From Streptomyces venezuelae (lineage in GTDB: Bacteria > Actinomycetota > Actinomycetes > Streptomycetales > Streptomycetaceae), in NCBI RefSeq assembly GCF_008642315.1, contig NZ_CP029192.1, positions 6,386,001 to 6,450,000 on the forward strand: 64,000 nucleotides of DNA. The letters are read 5' to 3'. The notes below the pieces were generated by a model, which had not been told where the DNA came from, made no database searches, and saw nothing but the letters and a program-made list of their open reading frames with translations. The position numbers were made by a program, and so were the translations under genes. Positions 8,396 to 17,492 of the stretch are shown piece after piece. The number at the start of each line of letters is the position of its first letter. Position 1 is the stretch's first letter.

Positions 8396-9613
8396 TCAGC
8401 TCCGGGCCAGCCACAGGTCGGGCCCGAACACCTCGTAGTGGACGTCGGCCGCGGCGACTTTGCGCTCGATCAGCTGGAAACGCACCGCCCGCATGAACGG
8501 CAGCGGACCGCACAGGTACGCGCGCGTGCCGGCCGGGATCGGCGGCAGGGCCGCGAGATCGGCGTACCCCGTGAGCTCCGCGGGGTGGCCCGCCTCCGGC
8601 CGCTCGTAGAAGAAGTACGCCGAGCCGTCCGGGAGTTTGGCGGTGTACGCCTCGTGGTCGGCCCGCAGCGCGTGCGCCGCGGGGGAGCGGTCGGCGTGGA
8701 CGACGGTGACGGGCGCCCGGTGCCCCGACGCGGCCAGCTGCTCCAGCATGGCGATCATCGGAGTGACGCCGATCCCCGCGGAGGCGAGCAGCAGTGGAAC
8801 GTCCGCGTCCGTCTCGCCGAGAGCGAGATCGCCGTACGGCGGAGAGACACGGAGGACGTCGCCCTCCCGCACGCGCGCGTGCAGGTGGTTCGAGACCTCG
8901 CCCTCGGGCGCCCCCGCCTCACCCCGCACCCTCTTCACACAGATCTGCCGCACCTCGGACCCGCCGCGGCCCGCCCCGGTGAGGCTGTACTGCCGTATCT
9001 GCCGGGCCCCGTCCTTGAGTTGCACCTGCACGGACACGTACTGCCCCGGCCGGAAGCCCGGTGCCGGCGCCCCGTCGACGGGCCGCAGCCGGAACGTGGC
9101 GACGTCCGCCGTCTCCTCCACGCGCCCGACGACCTCCCACGCACGCCACGTGTCCTCGCCCGCCGTGACGCCCTGCCCGGCGTAGAGGCGGGCCTCGATG
9201 GCGATGAGGGCGTTGGCCATGAGCCAGTAGACGTCGTCCCAGGCTGCGGCGGTCTCGGGCGTGAACGCGTCGCCGAGCACCTCGACGATGGCGGCGAAGA
9301 GGTGACGGTGCACCGTCTCGTACTGGTCGGGGGCCACGCCGAGCGAGGCGTGCTTGTGCGCGATGCGGTTCAGCATCACGTCGGGCCGCTCGTCGGGGTG
9401 CTCCACCAGGTGCGTCGCGAACGCGGCGATGGAGCCGGCCAGGGCCTGCCGCTGTGTCCCCGCGGCCTGGTTGCCTCGGTTGAAGAGGTCCCTGAGCAGC
9501 TCGGGACGGGCCGTGAAGAGCCGGTCGTAGAAGCGCTCGGTGATCTCGCCGATCGCCGCTCCGACGACGGGAAGCGTGGCGCGGACGGTCGCGGCCGACT
9601 GTTCTGACAGCAA
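8396..9613 (-). CDS. hmp: flavohemoprotein (nitric oxide dioxygenase)
   Basis: This 405-residue cytosolic enzyme oxidises NO to nitrate with O2 and NAD(P)H. It has a globin domain (about 1-145, distal FYDRLF tyrosine, proximal His in AHKHASLG), an FAD domain (RQYSLT motif) and an NAD-binding domain (GIGVTPM). The start is a TTG at 9613 placed 6 bp after GAGGAG; the longer frame back to 9703 has no such site and adds non-homologous sequence. The gene is convergent with nsrR and carries a 23-bp NsrR-like inverted repeat about 90 bp upstream. Confidence 0.92.
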   Translation of the reverse strand: MLSEQSAATVRATLPVVGAAIGEITERFYDRLFTARPELLRDLFNRGNQAAGTQRQALAGSIAAFATHLVEHPDERPDVMLNRIAHKHASLGVAPDQYETVHRHLFAAIVEVLGDAFTPETAAAWDDVYWLMANALIAIEARLYAGQGVTAGEDTWRAWEVVGRVEETADVATFRLRPVDGAPAPGFRPGQYVSVQVQLKDGARQIRQYSLTGAGRGGSEVRQICVKRVRGEAGAPEGEVSNHLHARVREGDVLRVSPPYGDLALGETDADVPLLLASAGIGVTPMIAMLEQLAASGHRAPVTVVHADRSPAAHALRADHEAYTAKLPDGSAYFFYERPEAGHPAELTGYADLAALPPIPAGTRAYLCGPLPFMRAVRFQLIERKVAAADVHYEVFGPDLWLARS

Positions 9614-9969
9614 CGTGGGCTCCTCAGTGCCTGGTGACGAGCAGGGCGTGGGCAGGGCTCGGTAAGGGAGGGTTGCGCCCCCCTTGTCTGTTTCGATCCT
9701 CAAATTAGCATCTGATATGCAAGTTATAGCGACGGGGGTACGGATGACGGGCCGGCAAGGGGCCGGACACGGCGCCGGGACCCGCCACCGTTACGGCCGA
9801 CCGGCGCAGCAGGCACTATGGGCACAGAGCGGCAAGAGAAACGGCTCGAACGCCGCGGCACGGGGCCCGCAACGCGCACGAAACCAAGGAGTGGGATGCT
9901 CGTGTGCCCGGTGTGTCCCGGGGCGCGAATGCAGGTGGCCTGACCAGCAAGGATGGGTGGAAGCGGAAG
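9614..9969. other. hmp-glnA2 divergent spacer
   Basis: This 356-bp spacer separates the divergent hmp and glnA2 starts. Besides the NsrR-like operator at 9703-9725 I see no gene in it. A long frame reading into glnA2 from 9904 has no ribosome-binding site and unlikely composition. No GlnR-like four-part box was found in front of glnA2, in contrast to glnII and glnA. Confidence 0.5.
9703..9725 (-). promoter_or_regulatory. NsrR-type operator upstream of hmp
   Basis: This is an 11-1-11 bp inverted repeat. The arms AATTAGCATCT and ATATGCAAGTT pair at 8 of 11 positions around a central G. Architecture and AT-rich GCAT content fit NsrR sites. It lies 90 bp upstream of the hmp start, and the NO sensor gene nsrR is next to hmp. 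It stands out from its surroundings because it is AT-rich. Confidence 0.7.
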
Positions 9970-11331
9970 ATGAACAAGCAGCAGGAATTCGTGCTCCGTA
10001 CGTTGGAGGAGCGCGACATCCGGTTCGTGCGCCTGTGGTTCACGGACGTCCTCGGCTTCCTCAAGTCGGTGGCCGTGGCCCCGGCCGAACTGGAACAGGC
10101 CTTCGACGAGGGCATCGGCTTCGACGGCTCGGCCATCGAGGGCTTCGCCCGGGTGTACGAGTCGGACATGATCGCCAAGCCGGACCCCTCGACCTTCCAG
10201 GTGCTGCCCTGGCGCGCTGAGGCCCCCGGCACGGCCCGCATGTTCTGCGACATCCTGATGCCGGACGGCTCACCGTCCTTCGCGGACCCGCGCTACGTGC
10301 TGAAGCGCGCCCTCGCCAAGACCTCCGACCTGGGCTTCACCTTCTACACCCACCCCGAGATCGAGTTCTTCCTGCTGAAGGACAAGCCGCTGGACGGCTC
10401 GCGGCCCACCCCCGCCGACAACTCCGGCTACTTCGACCACACCCCGCAGAACGTGGGCATGGACTTCCGCCGCCAGGCCATCACGATGCTCGAATCCATG
10501 GGCATCTCCGTGGAGTTCAGCCACCACGAGGGCGCCCCCGGTCAGCAGGAGATCGACCTCCGCTACGCCGACGCGCTCTCCACGGCCGACAACATCATGA
10601 CGTTCCGCCTGGTCATGAAGCAGGTCGCCCTGGAACAGGGGGTGCAGGCCACCTTCATGCCGAAACCGTTCTCCGAGCACCCCGGCTCCGGCATGCACAC
10701 CCACCTCTCCCTCTTCGAGGGGGACCGCAACGCGTTCTACGAGTCCGGTGCCGAGTACCAACTCTCCAAGGTCGGCCGCTCCTTCATCGCGGGCCTGCTG
10801 CGGCACGCCGCGGAGATCTCCGCGGTCACCAACCAGTGGGTGAACTCGTACAAGCGCATCTGGGGCGGCTCCGAGCGCACCGCGGGCGCGGGCGGCGAGG
10901 CACCCTCGTACATCTGCTGGGGCCACAACAACCGCTCCGCGTTGATCCGCGTCCCGATGTACAAGCCCGGCAAGACGGGTTCCGCGCGCGTCGAGGTCCG
11001 CTCGATCGACTCGGGCGCCAACCCCTACCTGACGTACGCGGTGCTGCTCGCCGCCGGACTCAAGGGCATCGAGGAGGGGTACGAGCTGCCGCCGGGCGCC
11101 GACGACGACGTATGGGCGCTGCGCGACGCCGAGCGCCGCGCGCTGGGCATCGAACCGCTCCCGCAGAACCTGGGCGAGGCGATCGCGCTCATGGAGAAGT
11201 CCGAACTGGTCGCCGAGACCCTCGGCGAGCACGTCTACGACTTCTTCCTGCGCAACAAGAAGCAGGAGTGGGAGGAGTACCGCTCCGAGGTGACGGCCTT
11301 CGAGCTCCGCAAGAACCTGCCGGTTCTGTAG
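9970..11331 (+). CDS. glnA2: glutamine synthetase-like gamma-glutamylpolyamine synthetase GlnA2
   Basis: This 453-residue protein has the type I glutamine synthetase fold. Active-site segments are visible: GFDGSAIEGFA, PEIEFFLL, FMPKPFSEHPGSGMHTHLS and an Arg-rich VEVRSIDSGANPYL. The C-terminal adenylylation tyrosine loop of GlnA is not preserved. The closest remembered protein is S. coelicolor GlnA2 (SCO2241, 453 aa), shown there to glutamylate polyamines rather than make bulk glutamine. The ATG at 9970 follows GGAAGCGGAAG. glnE lies 0.8 kb downstream in the same direction. Assignment to GlnA2 rather than another paralogue rests on length and synteny. Confidence 0.85.
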   Translation: MNKQQEFVLRTLEERDIRFVRLWFTDVLGFLKSVAVAPAELEQAFDEGIGFDGSAIEGFARVYESDMIAKPDPSTFQVLPWRAEAPGTARMFCDILMPDGSPSFADPRYVLKRALAKTSDLGFTFYTHPEIEFFLLKDKPLDGSRPTPADNSGYFDHTPQNVGMDFRRQAITMLESMGISVEFSHHEGAPGQQEIDLRYADALSTADNIMTFRLVMKQVALEQGVQATFMPKPFSEHPGSGMHTHLSLFEGDRNAFYESGAEYQLSKVGRSFIAGLLRHAAEISAVTNQWVNSYKRIWGGSERTAGAGGEAPSYICWGHNNRSALIRVPMYKPGKTGSARVEVRSIDSGANPYLTYAVLLAAGLKGIEEGYELPPGADDDVWALRDAERRALGIEPLPQNLGEAIALMEKSELVAETLGEHVYDFFLRNKKQEWEEYRSEVTAFELRKNLPVL

Positions 11332-11456
11332 GGGAGCGACCCCGCCGTTGGGGGTGCGACCGCCGGCCGCGGCCGCGCTGCGCCAAGGAGCACGCGCGGA
11401 GGCCGGCGGACGCCGGGGTCGGGCCGGAACCCGCAGATGAGGACACGCCCGCCCCG

Positions 11457-11597
11457 GTACTCGCCCGCGACGAGGCGCTTCTCGTCCTGGCCACGGAGTG
11501 CCACCCGAGGACGCTGCGGCAGATGCGCTGGACCAACACCATGATCAAGAACATCGCGCCGCAGATCCTCGCCGTCGGCGTCAGTCCTGCGCGGTGA
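11457..11597 (+). pseudogene. short coding-like remnant after glnA2
   Basis: This frame (codons starting at 11457) ends at a TGA at 11595-11597 and shows strong third-position G/C bias. It includes residues such as MRWTNTMIKNIAPQILAV that are unusual for a chance frame in GC-rich DNA. No start codon with a ribosome-binding site precedes it, and its last 17 bp overlap the end of the VOC gene on the other strand. It looks like the 3' end of a decayed gene. I do not recognise the family. Confidence 0.35.
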
Positions 11598-12018
11598 TCG
11601 CCTCACGCAGCGGCGTAGTCGCCCGCACCCGGTACTCCTGGATGGCCCAGCCGTTGCCGTCCGGGTCGCTGAAGTACATGAACGTGCCGCCGTCCTGCGG
11701 CGCGTGCTGCACCGGCTCGGAGACGTCGAGGCCGCGAGCGACCAGCTCGGCGTGCGCGGCCTTGGCGTCGGCGACGCACAGCTGCAGGCCCTGGTAGGAG
11801 CCGACGGGCGGTCTCGGGCCCGCCATCGACTCCCAGAGCGCGTCGCCCGCAAGCGCGATCGAACAGCCCGACCCCGGCGGGGTCAGCTGGACGATGCGCA
11901 TGCCCGGCATCACCTCCGTGTCGATGTCGACGTGGAAGCCCAGCTTGTCGCTGTAGAACTCCTTCGCCCGGTCGATGTCACTGACGGGCAGCGGGATCAC
12001 TTCGAGTGTGTATTCCAT
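11581..12018 (-). CDS. VOC-family (glyoxalase/bleomycin resistance-like) protein
   Basis: This 145-residue protein has the paired beta-alpha-beta-beta-beta modules of the vicinal oxygen chelate fold. Typical ends are visible: LEVIPLPVSDIDRAKEFYSD at the N-terminus and YFSDPDGNGWAIQEY at the C-terminus. Candidate metal or substrate ligands include the Glu of AIQEY. Members range from glyoxalases to antibiotic-binding proteins, and the substrate cannot be predicted. It stands alone, divergent from glnE with about 130 bp between starts, and its 3' end overlaps a short gene remnant. Confidence 0.85.
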   Translation of the reverse strand: MEYTLEVIPLPVSDIDRAKEFYSDKLGFHVDIDTEVMPGMRIVQLTPPGSGCSIALAGDALWESMAGPRPPVGSYQGLQLCVADAKAAHAELVARGLDVSEPVQHAPQDGGTFMYFSDPDGNGWAIQEYRVRATTPLREAITAQD

Positions 12019-12146
12019 GGCCCGCAGTACACCAGTGAGTTGAGCCCCTGTCAGCCGTCGCGTGCAGGGTGTCGCGGGGCGGCCGGGCGCCGGTTCGCCG
12101 GGGAGGCCTTAGGCTCGGGCCGAGGAGTGATCGAACGGAGGCTCGC

Positions 12147-15140
12147 ATGACGGTGCCGCAAGGGCGACGAAGCAGTACGTTCACGCGGCTGCTGCGGCAC
12201 GGCTTCACCGACCCGTCCGCCGCGGAGCGGCTCCTCGACGACCCGGCGCTGAGCGCCCTGCGCGACGATCCGCTGCTCCTGGACGCGCTCGGCGCCACCG
12301 CCGACCCCGACCTGGCCCTCCTCGGCCTGGTCCGGCTCGTGGAGGCGCAGGACGACGACCTCGGACGGCGCGAGCTGCTCGACACCCTCGTCACCGCCAA
12401 ACCCCTGCGCGACCGCCTCCTCGGCGTGCTCGGCGCTTCGGAGGCCCTCGCCGACCACCTGGCCAGGCACCCCCTGGACTGGCGTGCCCTCGTCACCTAC
12501 GAATCGGCCGACCTGCACCCCGGCGTGGAGGAGTTCGAGCGGGGTCTCGCCGACGCCGCCGACCCCGAGTCGCTGCGCGTCGCCTACCGCCGCTGCCTGC
12601 TCTCCATCGCGGCCCGCGACGTGTGCGGCACCACCGATGTCGCCGAGGCGGCGGCCGAGCTCGCGGACCTCGCGACGGCGACGCTGCGGGCGGCGCTCGC
12701 CCAGGCCCGCGCGGCCGCGCCCGAGGACGCCGCGCAGTGCAGGCTCGCGGTGATCGCCATGGGCAAGTGCGGCGGCCACGAGCTGAACTACGTGTCCGAC
12801 GTCGACGTCATCTTCGTCGGCGAGGCCACCGAGGGCACCGACGAGGACAAGGCGATGCGGGCCGCGACCCGCATCGCCTCGCACATGATGCGGATCTGCT
12901 CGGAGACGAACGCCGAGGGCACCATCTGGCCCGTCGACGCGAACCTCCGCCCCGAGGGCAGGAACGGCCCCCTGGTGCGCACGCTCTCCAGCCACCTCGC
13001 GTACTACCAGCGCTGGGCGAAGACCTGGGAGTTCCAGGCTCTGCTGAAGGCCCGTCCGGTCGCGGGCGACCTCGCGCTCGGCGAGGAGTACGTCGAGGCG
13101 CTCGCGCCGCTCGTCTGGCAGGCCGCCGAACGCGAGAACTTCGTGCCCGACGTGCAGAAGATGCGGCGCAGGGTCGTCGAGAACATTCCGGTGGGCGAGG
13201 TGGACCGGGAGCTGAAGCTCGGCCCCGGCGGACTGCGCGACGTCGAGTTCGCCGTGCAGATGCTCCAGCTGGTGCACGGCCGCAGCGACCGGTCGATCCG
13301 CAGCGGCTCGACGCTCGTCGCCCTGCAGGCGCTCGGCGCCGGCGGATACGTGGGGCGCGTGGACGCCGCCCAGCTCGACGACGCGTACCGCTTCCTGCGC
13401 TCCCTCGAACACCGCATCCAGCTGTACAAGCTGCGCCGCACCCATCTCGTGCCGGAGGACGACGCGGACCTGCGGCGCATCGGCCGCTCGCTGGGCATGC
13501 GCACCGAGCCGATCACCGAGCTCGGCCGTGCCTGGAAGCGGCACACCTCCGTGGTCCGCCGACTGCACGAGAAGCTCTTCTACCGCCCGCTGCTCGACGC
13601 CGTCGCCCAGCTCGCCCCCGGCGAGGCACGGCTGAGCACGGAGGCGGCCCGCGAACGCCTCGTCGCACTCGGCTACGCGGACCCCAGCGCGGCGCTCAGG
13701 CACCTGGAGGCACTGGCGTCCGGTGTGACCCGCAAGGCCGCCATCCAGCGCACCCTGCTGCCGGTCCTCCTCGGCTGGTTCGCGGACTCCGCCGACCCCG
13801 ACGCGGGCCTCCTCGGCTTCCGCAAGGTGTCCGACGCGCTCGGCAAGACCCCCTGGTACCTGCGGCTCCTTCGGGACGAGGGCGCCGCCGCGGAGAACCT
13901 CGCCCGCGTCCTCTCCGCCGGACGCCTCGCCCCCGACCTGCTGCTTCGCGCCCCCGAGGCCGTCGCCCTCCTCGGCGACCAGGGCGGCCTCGAACCGCGC
14001 GGCCGCGCCCACCTGGAGCAGGAGATACTGGCCGCGGTGCGCCGCGCGGACGGCGCCGAGCAGGCCGTGACGGTGGCGCGCGGGGTGCGGCGCCGCGAGA
14101 TGTTCCGTACCGCCGCGGGTGACCTCATCGGCTCGTACGGCACGGAGGACAACCCCGCCGAGGCCGACCCCGGCACGCTCGTGGACCGGGTGGGCGACGC
14201 CGTGTCGGACCTGACGGCCGCCACCCTCGCGGGCACGCTGCGCGCCGTCGTCCGCGAGGGCTGGGGCGACACGCTCCCCACCCGCTTCGCCGTCATCGGC
14301 ATGGGCCGCTTCGGCGGCCACGAGCTGAGCTACGGCTCGGACGCGGACGTCCTCTTCGTGCACGAGCCGCGCGAGGGCGCCGACGAACAGGAGGCGGCCA
14401 AGGCCGCGGCGAAGGTCGTCGCCGAGATGCGCAGACTCCTGCAGCTCCCCTCCGCCGACCCGCCGCTGCTCATCGACGCCGACCTGCGCCCGGAGGGCCG
14501 CAGCGGCCCGCTGGTGCGCACCCTGCGCTCGTACGAGGCGTACTACCGCCGCTGGTCCCTCGTCTGGGAGTCCCAGGCGCTGCTGCGGGCCGAACCGGTC
14601 GCGGGCGACGAGGAGCTCGGGCGCGCCTTCATCGGCCTCGTCGACCCGCTGCGCTACCCGGCGGAGGGCCTCGGCGAGGACGCGGTCCGCGAGATCCGCC
14701 GCCTCAAGGCCCGGATGGAGGCGGAGCGCATGCCGCGCGGCGCCGACCCGACCCTCAACGCGAAGCTGGGCCGCGGCGGTCTCTCCGACGTCGAGTGGAC
14801 CGTGCAGCTCCTGCAGCTGGAGCACGGCTGGGCCGAACCGGGCCTGCGCACGACCAGGACCCGCGAGGCCCTGGCCGCGGCCTGCGCGGCGGAGCTGATC
14901 CCGACGCAGGACGCGGCGACCCTCGACGAGGCGTGGGTCCTGGCGGCGCGCGTGCGCAACGCGGTCATGCTGGTGCGCGGCCGGGCGGGCGACACGTTCC
15001 CCTCCGACGGCCGTGAACTGGCGGCGGTCGCCCGGTACCTGGGCTACGACCCGGGCCACGTCGGCGAGATGCTGGACGACTACCGGCGCATCACGCGCAG
15101 GGCGCGGGCCGTGGTGGAGGAGCGGTTCTACGGGGCGTGA
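12147..15140 (+). CDS. glnE: bifunctional glutamine synthetase adenylyltransferase/adenylyl-removing enzyme
   Basis: This 997-residue cytosolic enzyme attaches AMP to, and removes it from, the regulatory tyrosine of GlnA-type glutamine synthetase. It contains two nucleotidyltransferase halves, each with the G-G-x-x-L-x-x-x-S-D-x-D signature: GGHELNYVSDVDVIFVGE in the N-terminal (deadenylylating) half and GGHELSYGSDADVLFVHE in the C-terminal (adenylylating) half. The length matches actinobacterial GlnE. The ATG at 12147 is preceded by CGGAGGCTCGC. Its probable target glnA is also in this window (55.8-57.2 kb), with the target tyrosine intact. Confidence 0.96.
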   Translation: MTVPQGRRSSTFTRLLRHGFTDPSAAERLLDDPALSALRDDPLLLDALGATADPDLALLGLVRLVEAQDDDLGRRELLDTLVTAKPLRDRLLGVLGASEALADHLARHPLDWRALVTYESADLHPGVEEFERGLADAADPESLRVAYRRCLLSIAARDVCGTTDVAEAAAELADLATATLRAALAQARAAAPEDAAQCRLAVIAMGKCGGHELNYVSDVDVIFVGEATEGTDEDKAMRAATRIASHMMRICSETNAEGTIWPVDANLRPEGRNGPLVRTLSSHLAYYQRWAKTWEFQALLKARPVAGDLALGEEYVEALAPLVWQAAERENFVPDVQKMRRRVVENIPVGEVDRELKLGPGGLRDVEFAVQMLQLVHGRSDRSIRSGSTLVALQALGAGGYVGRVDAAQLDDAYRFLRSLEHRIQLYKLRRTHLVPEDDADLRRIGRSLGMRTEPITELGRAWKRHTSVVRRLHEKLFYRPLLDAVAQLAPGEARLSTEAARERLVALGYADPSAALRHLEALASGVTRKAAIQRTLLPVLLGWFADSADPDAGLLGFRKVSDALGKTPWYLRLLRDEGAAAENLARVLSAGRLAPDLLLRAPEAVALLGDQGGLEPRGRAHLEQEILAAVRRADGAEQAVTVARGVRRREMFRTAAGDLIGSYGTEDNPAEADPGTLVDRVGDAVSDLTAATLAGTLRAVVREGWGDTLPTRFAVIGMGRFGGHELSYGSDADVLFVHEPREGADEQEAAKAAAKVVAEMRRLLQLPSADPPLLIDADLRPEGRSGPLVRTLRSYEAYYRRWSLVWESQALLRAEPVAGDEELGRAFIGLVDPLRYPAEGLGEDAVREIRRLKARMEAERMPRGADPTLNAKLGRGGLSDVEWTVQLLQLEHGWAEPGLRTTRTREALAAACAAELIPTQDAATLDEAWVLAARVRNAVMLVRGRAGDTFPSDGRELAAVARYLGYDPGHVGEMLDDYRRITRRARAVVEERFYGA

Positions 15141-15275
15141 CCGTACGGCCCCGAGGTCCGCGGGAGCCGTCCGCGCTGCCTCAACAGACCCGCAACGCTG
15201 CCCTTGCGCCCCTGGTCCGGCGGCCGCTCCATGGCGTATTCAGGAAGAGTTCGAGTCAGTCTGCCTGGAGGCCCC

Positions 15276-16466
15276 ATGCGCGCCAGTGAATCCGCCCGAC
15301 CCGCCGACGGGGAGCGCGCCGGTCGCGTACCGGCCCGCAGCGCCGAGTCGCCGTCGAGCGCGGAGGGCGGCATGACCGCGCGGGAGATCCGCGCCCTGCA
15401 GCGCAGCGCGGGCAACGCCGCCGTCGTGCGTGCGGTGCAGCGGTCCTCCGTGCACGACGTGCTGAGCGGCGGCGGGCGCCCGCTCGACACCGGGACCCGT
15501 ACGGACATGGAGGCGCGCCTCGGCGCGGACTTCTCCGACGTACGCGTCCACGACGACAGTGCCGCGAAGGCCTCGGCGGCCGAGGTGGGCGCCCGCGCCT
15601 ACACCTCCGGCAACCACGTCGTCATCGGCGACGGCGGCGCGGACCGGCACACGCTCGCGCACGAGCTGACGCACGTCATCCAGCAGCGGCAGGGCCCGGT
15701 CGCGGGCACCGACAACGGCTCGGGCCTCAAGGTCTCCGACCCGTCCGACCGGTTCGAGCGCGAGGCCGAGGCGAACGCCCACCGGGTCCTCTCCGGTCCT
15801 GCGCCCGAGGCCCACACGGAGGCGGCCCCGCACGCACACACGGCCGCGGAGGAGCACGCCGTGCAGCGCGCCCCCGGCACCCAGACGGCCCCCCGCGTCG
15901 ACTGGAACCAGCTCCTGGACACCATCGTCGGCCAGGACCGTACGCTCGCCGGGTTCCAGTTCGGGTCCGAGTGCCGGAACAACGGCGGCAACAACCTCAT
16001 CTCCCGCCCCGTGGAGGTGACCGTCGCCGCGGGCGGCACCACCGCCCGCCTCGCCGTCCACCTCAACGTGATGCTCACCAGCGGCGGCGAGGTCCGGGAC
16101 CGCAAGACCGGTGACTCCTCGGCGTCGATCAGGGGCTCCCTCTTCCACCTGACGGCACGCCCGCTGGCCGGCCAGAACCTGATCCACGAGGCGGGCGCGT
16201 CCAGCCTCACGGCACAGGAGTCGATCCACGTGGGACGCAACAACGCCGACGGCTGGAACAACCGCCCCGGCAACACCCAGGCGCTCGCCCACGCCGTCGA
16301 CGTACCGCACGACAAGCTCCTGGAGGCGCTGAACTCCCGGTACCCGCACAGCGGCATCGAGGACCTGATCGAGCGCTTCAAGCGGGACGTCGGCCGCGCC
16401 GTCATCCACGGCCTCGCCCCGGACGTCGTCCACGTCAACTGGGACGGGGACGAGTCGTTCAAGTAG
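15276..16466 (+). CDS. DUF4157 (HExxH) protein, eCIS-cargo-like
   Basis: A 396-residue protein. After a disordered N-terminus comes LQRSAGNAAVVRAVQRS (about 41-57), a segment often seen ahead of DUF4157. DUF4157 itself follows at about 60-140, with zinc-protease motif H129-E-L-T-H133 in AHELTHVIQQ. Residues 141-225 form a His/Ala/Glu-rich linker and 226-396 a C-terminal domain I do not recognise. There is no signal peptide or membrane segment. DUF4157 is known as a marker of proteins loaded into extracellular contractile injection systems; no such system is in this window. CTGGAGG precedes the ATG. The 3' end overlaps the PAP2 gene by 8 bp, tail to tail. Confidence 0.85.
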   Translation: MRASESARPADGERAGRVPARSAESPSSAEGGMTAREIRALQRSAGNAAVVRAVQRSSVHDVLSGGGRPLDTGTRTDMEARLGADFSDVRVHDDSAAKASAAEVGARAYTSGNHVVIGDGGADRHTLAHELTHVIQQRQGPVAGTDNGSGLKVSDPSDRFEREAEANAHRVLSGPAPEAHTEAAPHAHTAAEEHAVQRAPGTQTAPRVDWNQLLDTIVGQDRTLAGFQFGSECRNNGGNNLISRPVEVTVAAGGTTARLAVHLNVMLTSGGEVRDRKTGDSSASIRGSLFHLTARPLAGQNLIHEAGASSLTAQESIHVGRNNADGWNNRPGNTQALAHAVDVPHDKLLEALNSRYPHSGIEDLIERFKRDVGRAVIHGLAPDVVHVNWDGDESFK

Positions 16467-17322
16467 GGAGGCGGTCCGGCGCGGCCACGTCGCGCGGCAG
16501 GGCGTACGGCATCGTGCCGTACCAGAGCCGCGCGACCGCGAAGCCGAAGGCCAGGCAGATCATGCCGCCGACCGCGTCGAGCCAGAAGTGGTTGGCGGTG
16601 GCCACGATGACGACGAGCGTCGCGACGGGGTAGAGCAGGCCGAGCACCTTGGCCCACGGCACCGACGCCAGGGCGAAGATCGTCAGCCCGCACCACAGCG
16701 ACCAGCCGATGTGCATCGACGGCATCGCCGCGTACTGGTTCGACATGTTCTTGAGGTCGCCGGAGGCCATCGAGCCCCACGTGTGGTGGACGACCACCGT
16801 GTCGATGAAGTGGGTGCCGTTCATCAGGCGCGGCGGGGCCAGTGGGTAGAAGTAGTAGCCGACCAGGGCGACCGCCGTCGTCGCGAAGAGGACGAGGCGC
16901 GTGGCCGCGTACCTCCCCGGGTGCTTGCGGAAGAGCCAGACGAGAACACCGAGCGTGACGATGAAATGCAGGGTCGCGTAGTAGTAGTTCATGCCGACGA
17001 TGAGCCATGTCACGGAGTCGACGGTGTGGTTGACGCTCTGCTCGACCGCTATCCCCAGATCGTGCTCGACGCGCCAGATCCAGTCGGCGTTGCGCAGCGC
17101 CTGCGACTTCTGCTCCGGCACCGCGTTGCGGATCAGTGAATACGTCCAGTAACTGACGCCGATGAGGAGGATCTCGAACCAGAGACGGGGGCGGCGGGGT
17201 GTTCGGAGGCGACGGAAACGACGCAGCGCGTTGCGCCCATTGCGGCCGTTCTGCTCGTCCGCGATGGGTGATGAAACGGGCCTTTCCCGGCCTTCAAGTG
17301 TCGTCACGGTCGTCTCACCCAT
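16459..17322 (-). CDS. PAP2-superfamily membrane phosphatase
   Basis: This 287-residue integral membrane protein has about six hydrophobic segments after a basic cytoplasmic N-terminus. The PAP2 active-site parts are present as AAMPSMHIGWS (PSxH) and NHFWLDAVGG (His-x-x-x-D). Phosphatases and phosphotransferases of this class act on lipid phosphates such as phosphatidate, polyprenyl pyrophosphate or inositol-phosphate lipids. The arrangement most resembles the PAP2_3 (inositol phosphorylceramide synthase-like) group. It is convergent with the DUF4157 gene. The substrate is not deducible. Confidence 0.85.
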   Translation of the reverse strand: MGETTVTTLEGRERPVSSPIADEQNGRNGRNALRRFRRLRTPRRPRLWFEILLIGVSYWTYSLIRNAVPEQKSQALRNADWIWRVEHDLGIAVEQSVNHTVDSVTWLIVGMNYYYATLHFIVTLGVLVWLFRKHPGRYAATRLVLFATTAVALVGYYFYPLAPPRLMNGTHFIDTVVVHHTWGSMASGDLKNMSNQYAAMPSMHIGWSLWCGLTIFALASVPWAKVLGLLYPVATLVVIVATANHFWLDAVGGMICLAFGFAVARLWYGTMPYALPRDVAAPDRLPT

Positions 17323-17492
17323 AGGGACAGAGTCTGCCAGATCCCCACCCTTCGACCGATCATCCCTTGGTCGGGTTCGGACCGCATTCTCTACGCCGCA
17401 GGAAGGAGGGCGCGCCCCTGGAGGGACCCCGGGGGCGCATGGGGCAGGGCCGGGCGGCGAGCCTTATGCGTGTATAACCCAAGGAGATCGGG

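Noticed and set aside
12051..15059. 1002-codon open frame on the - strand opposite glnE
   Set aside because: It is the antisense shadow of glnE, with Arg/Val/Glu/Gly-rich composition, no family resemblance and no ribosome-binding site. The + strand carries two intact nucleotidyltransferase halves.
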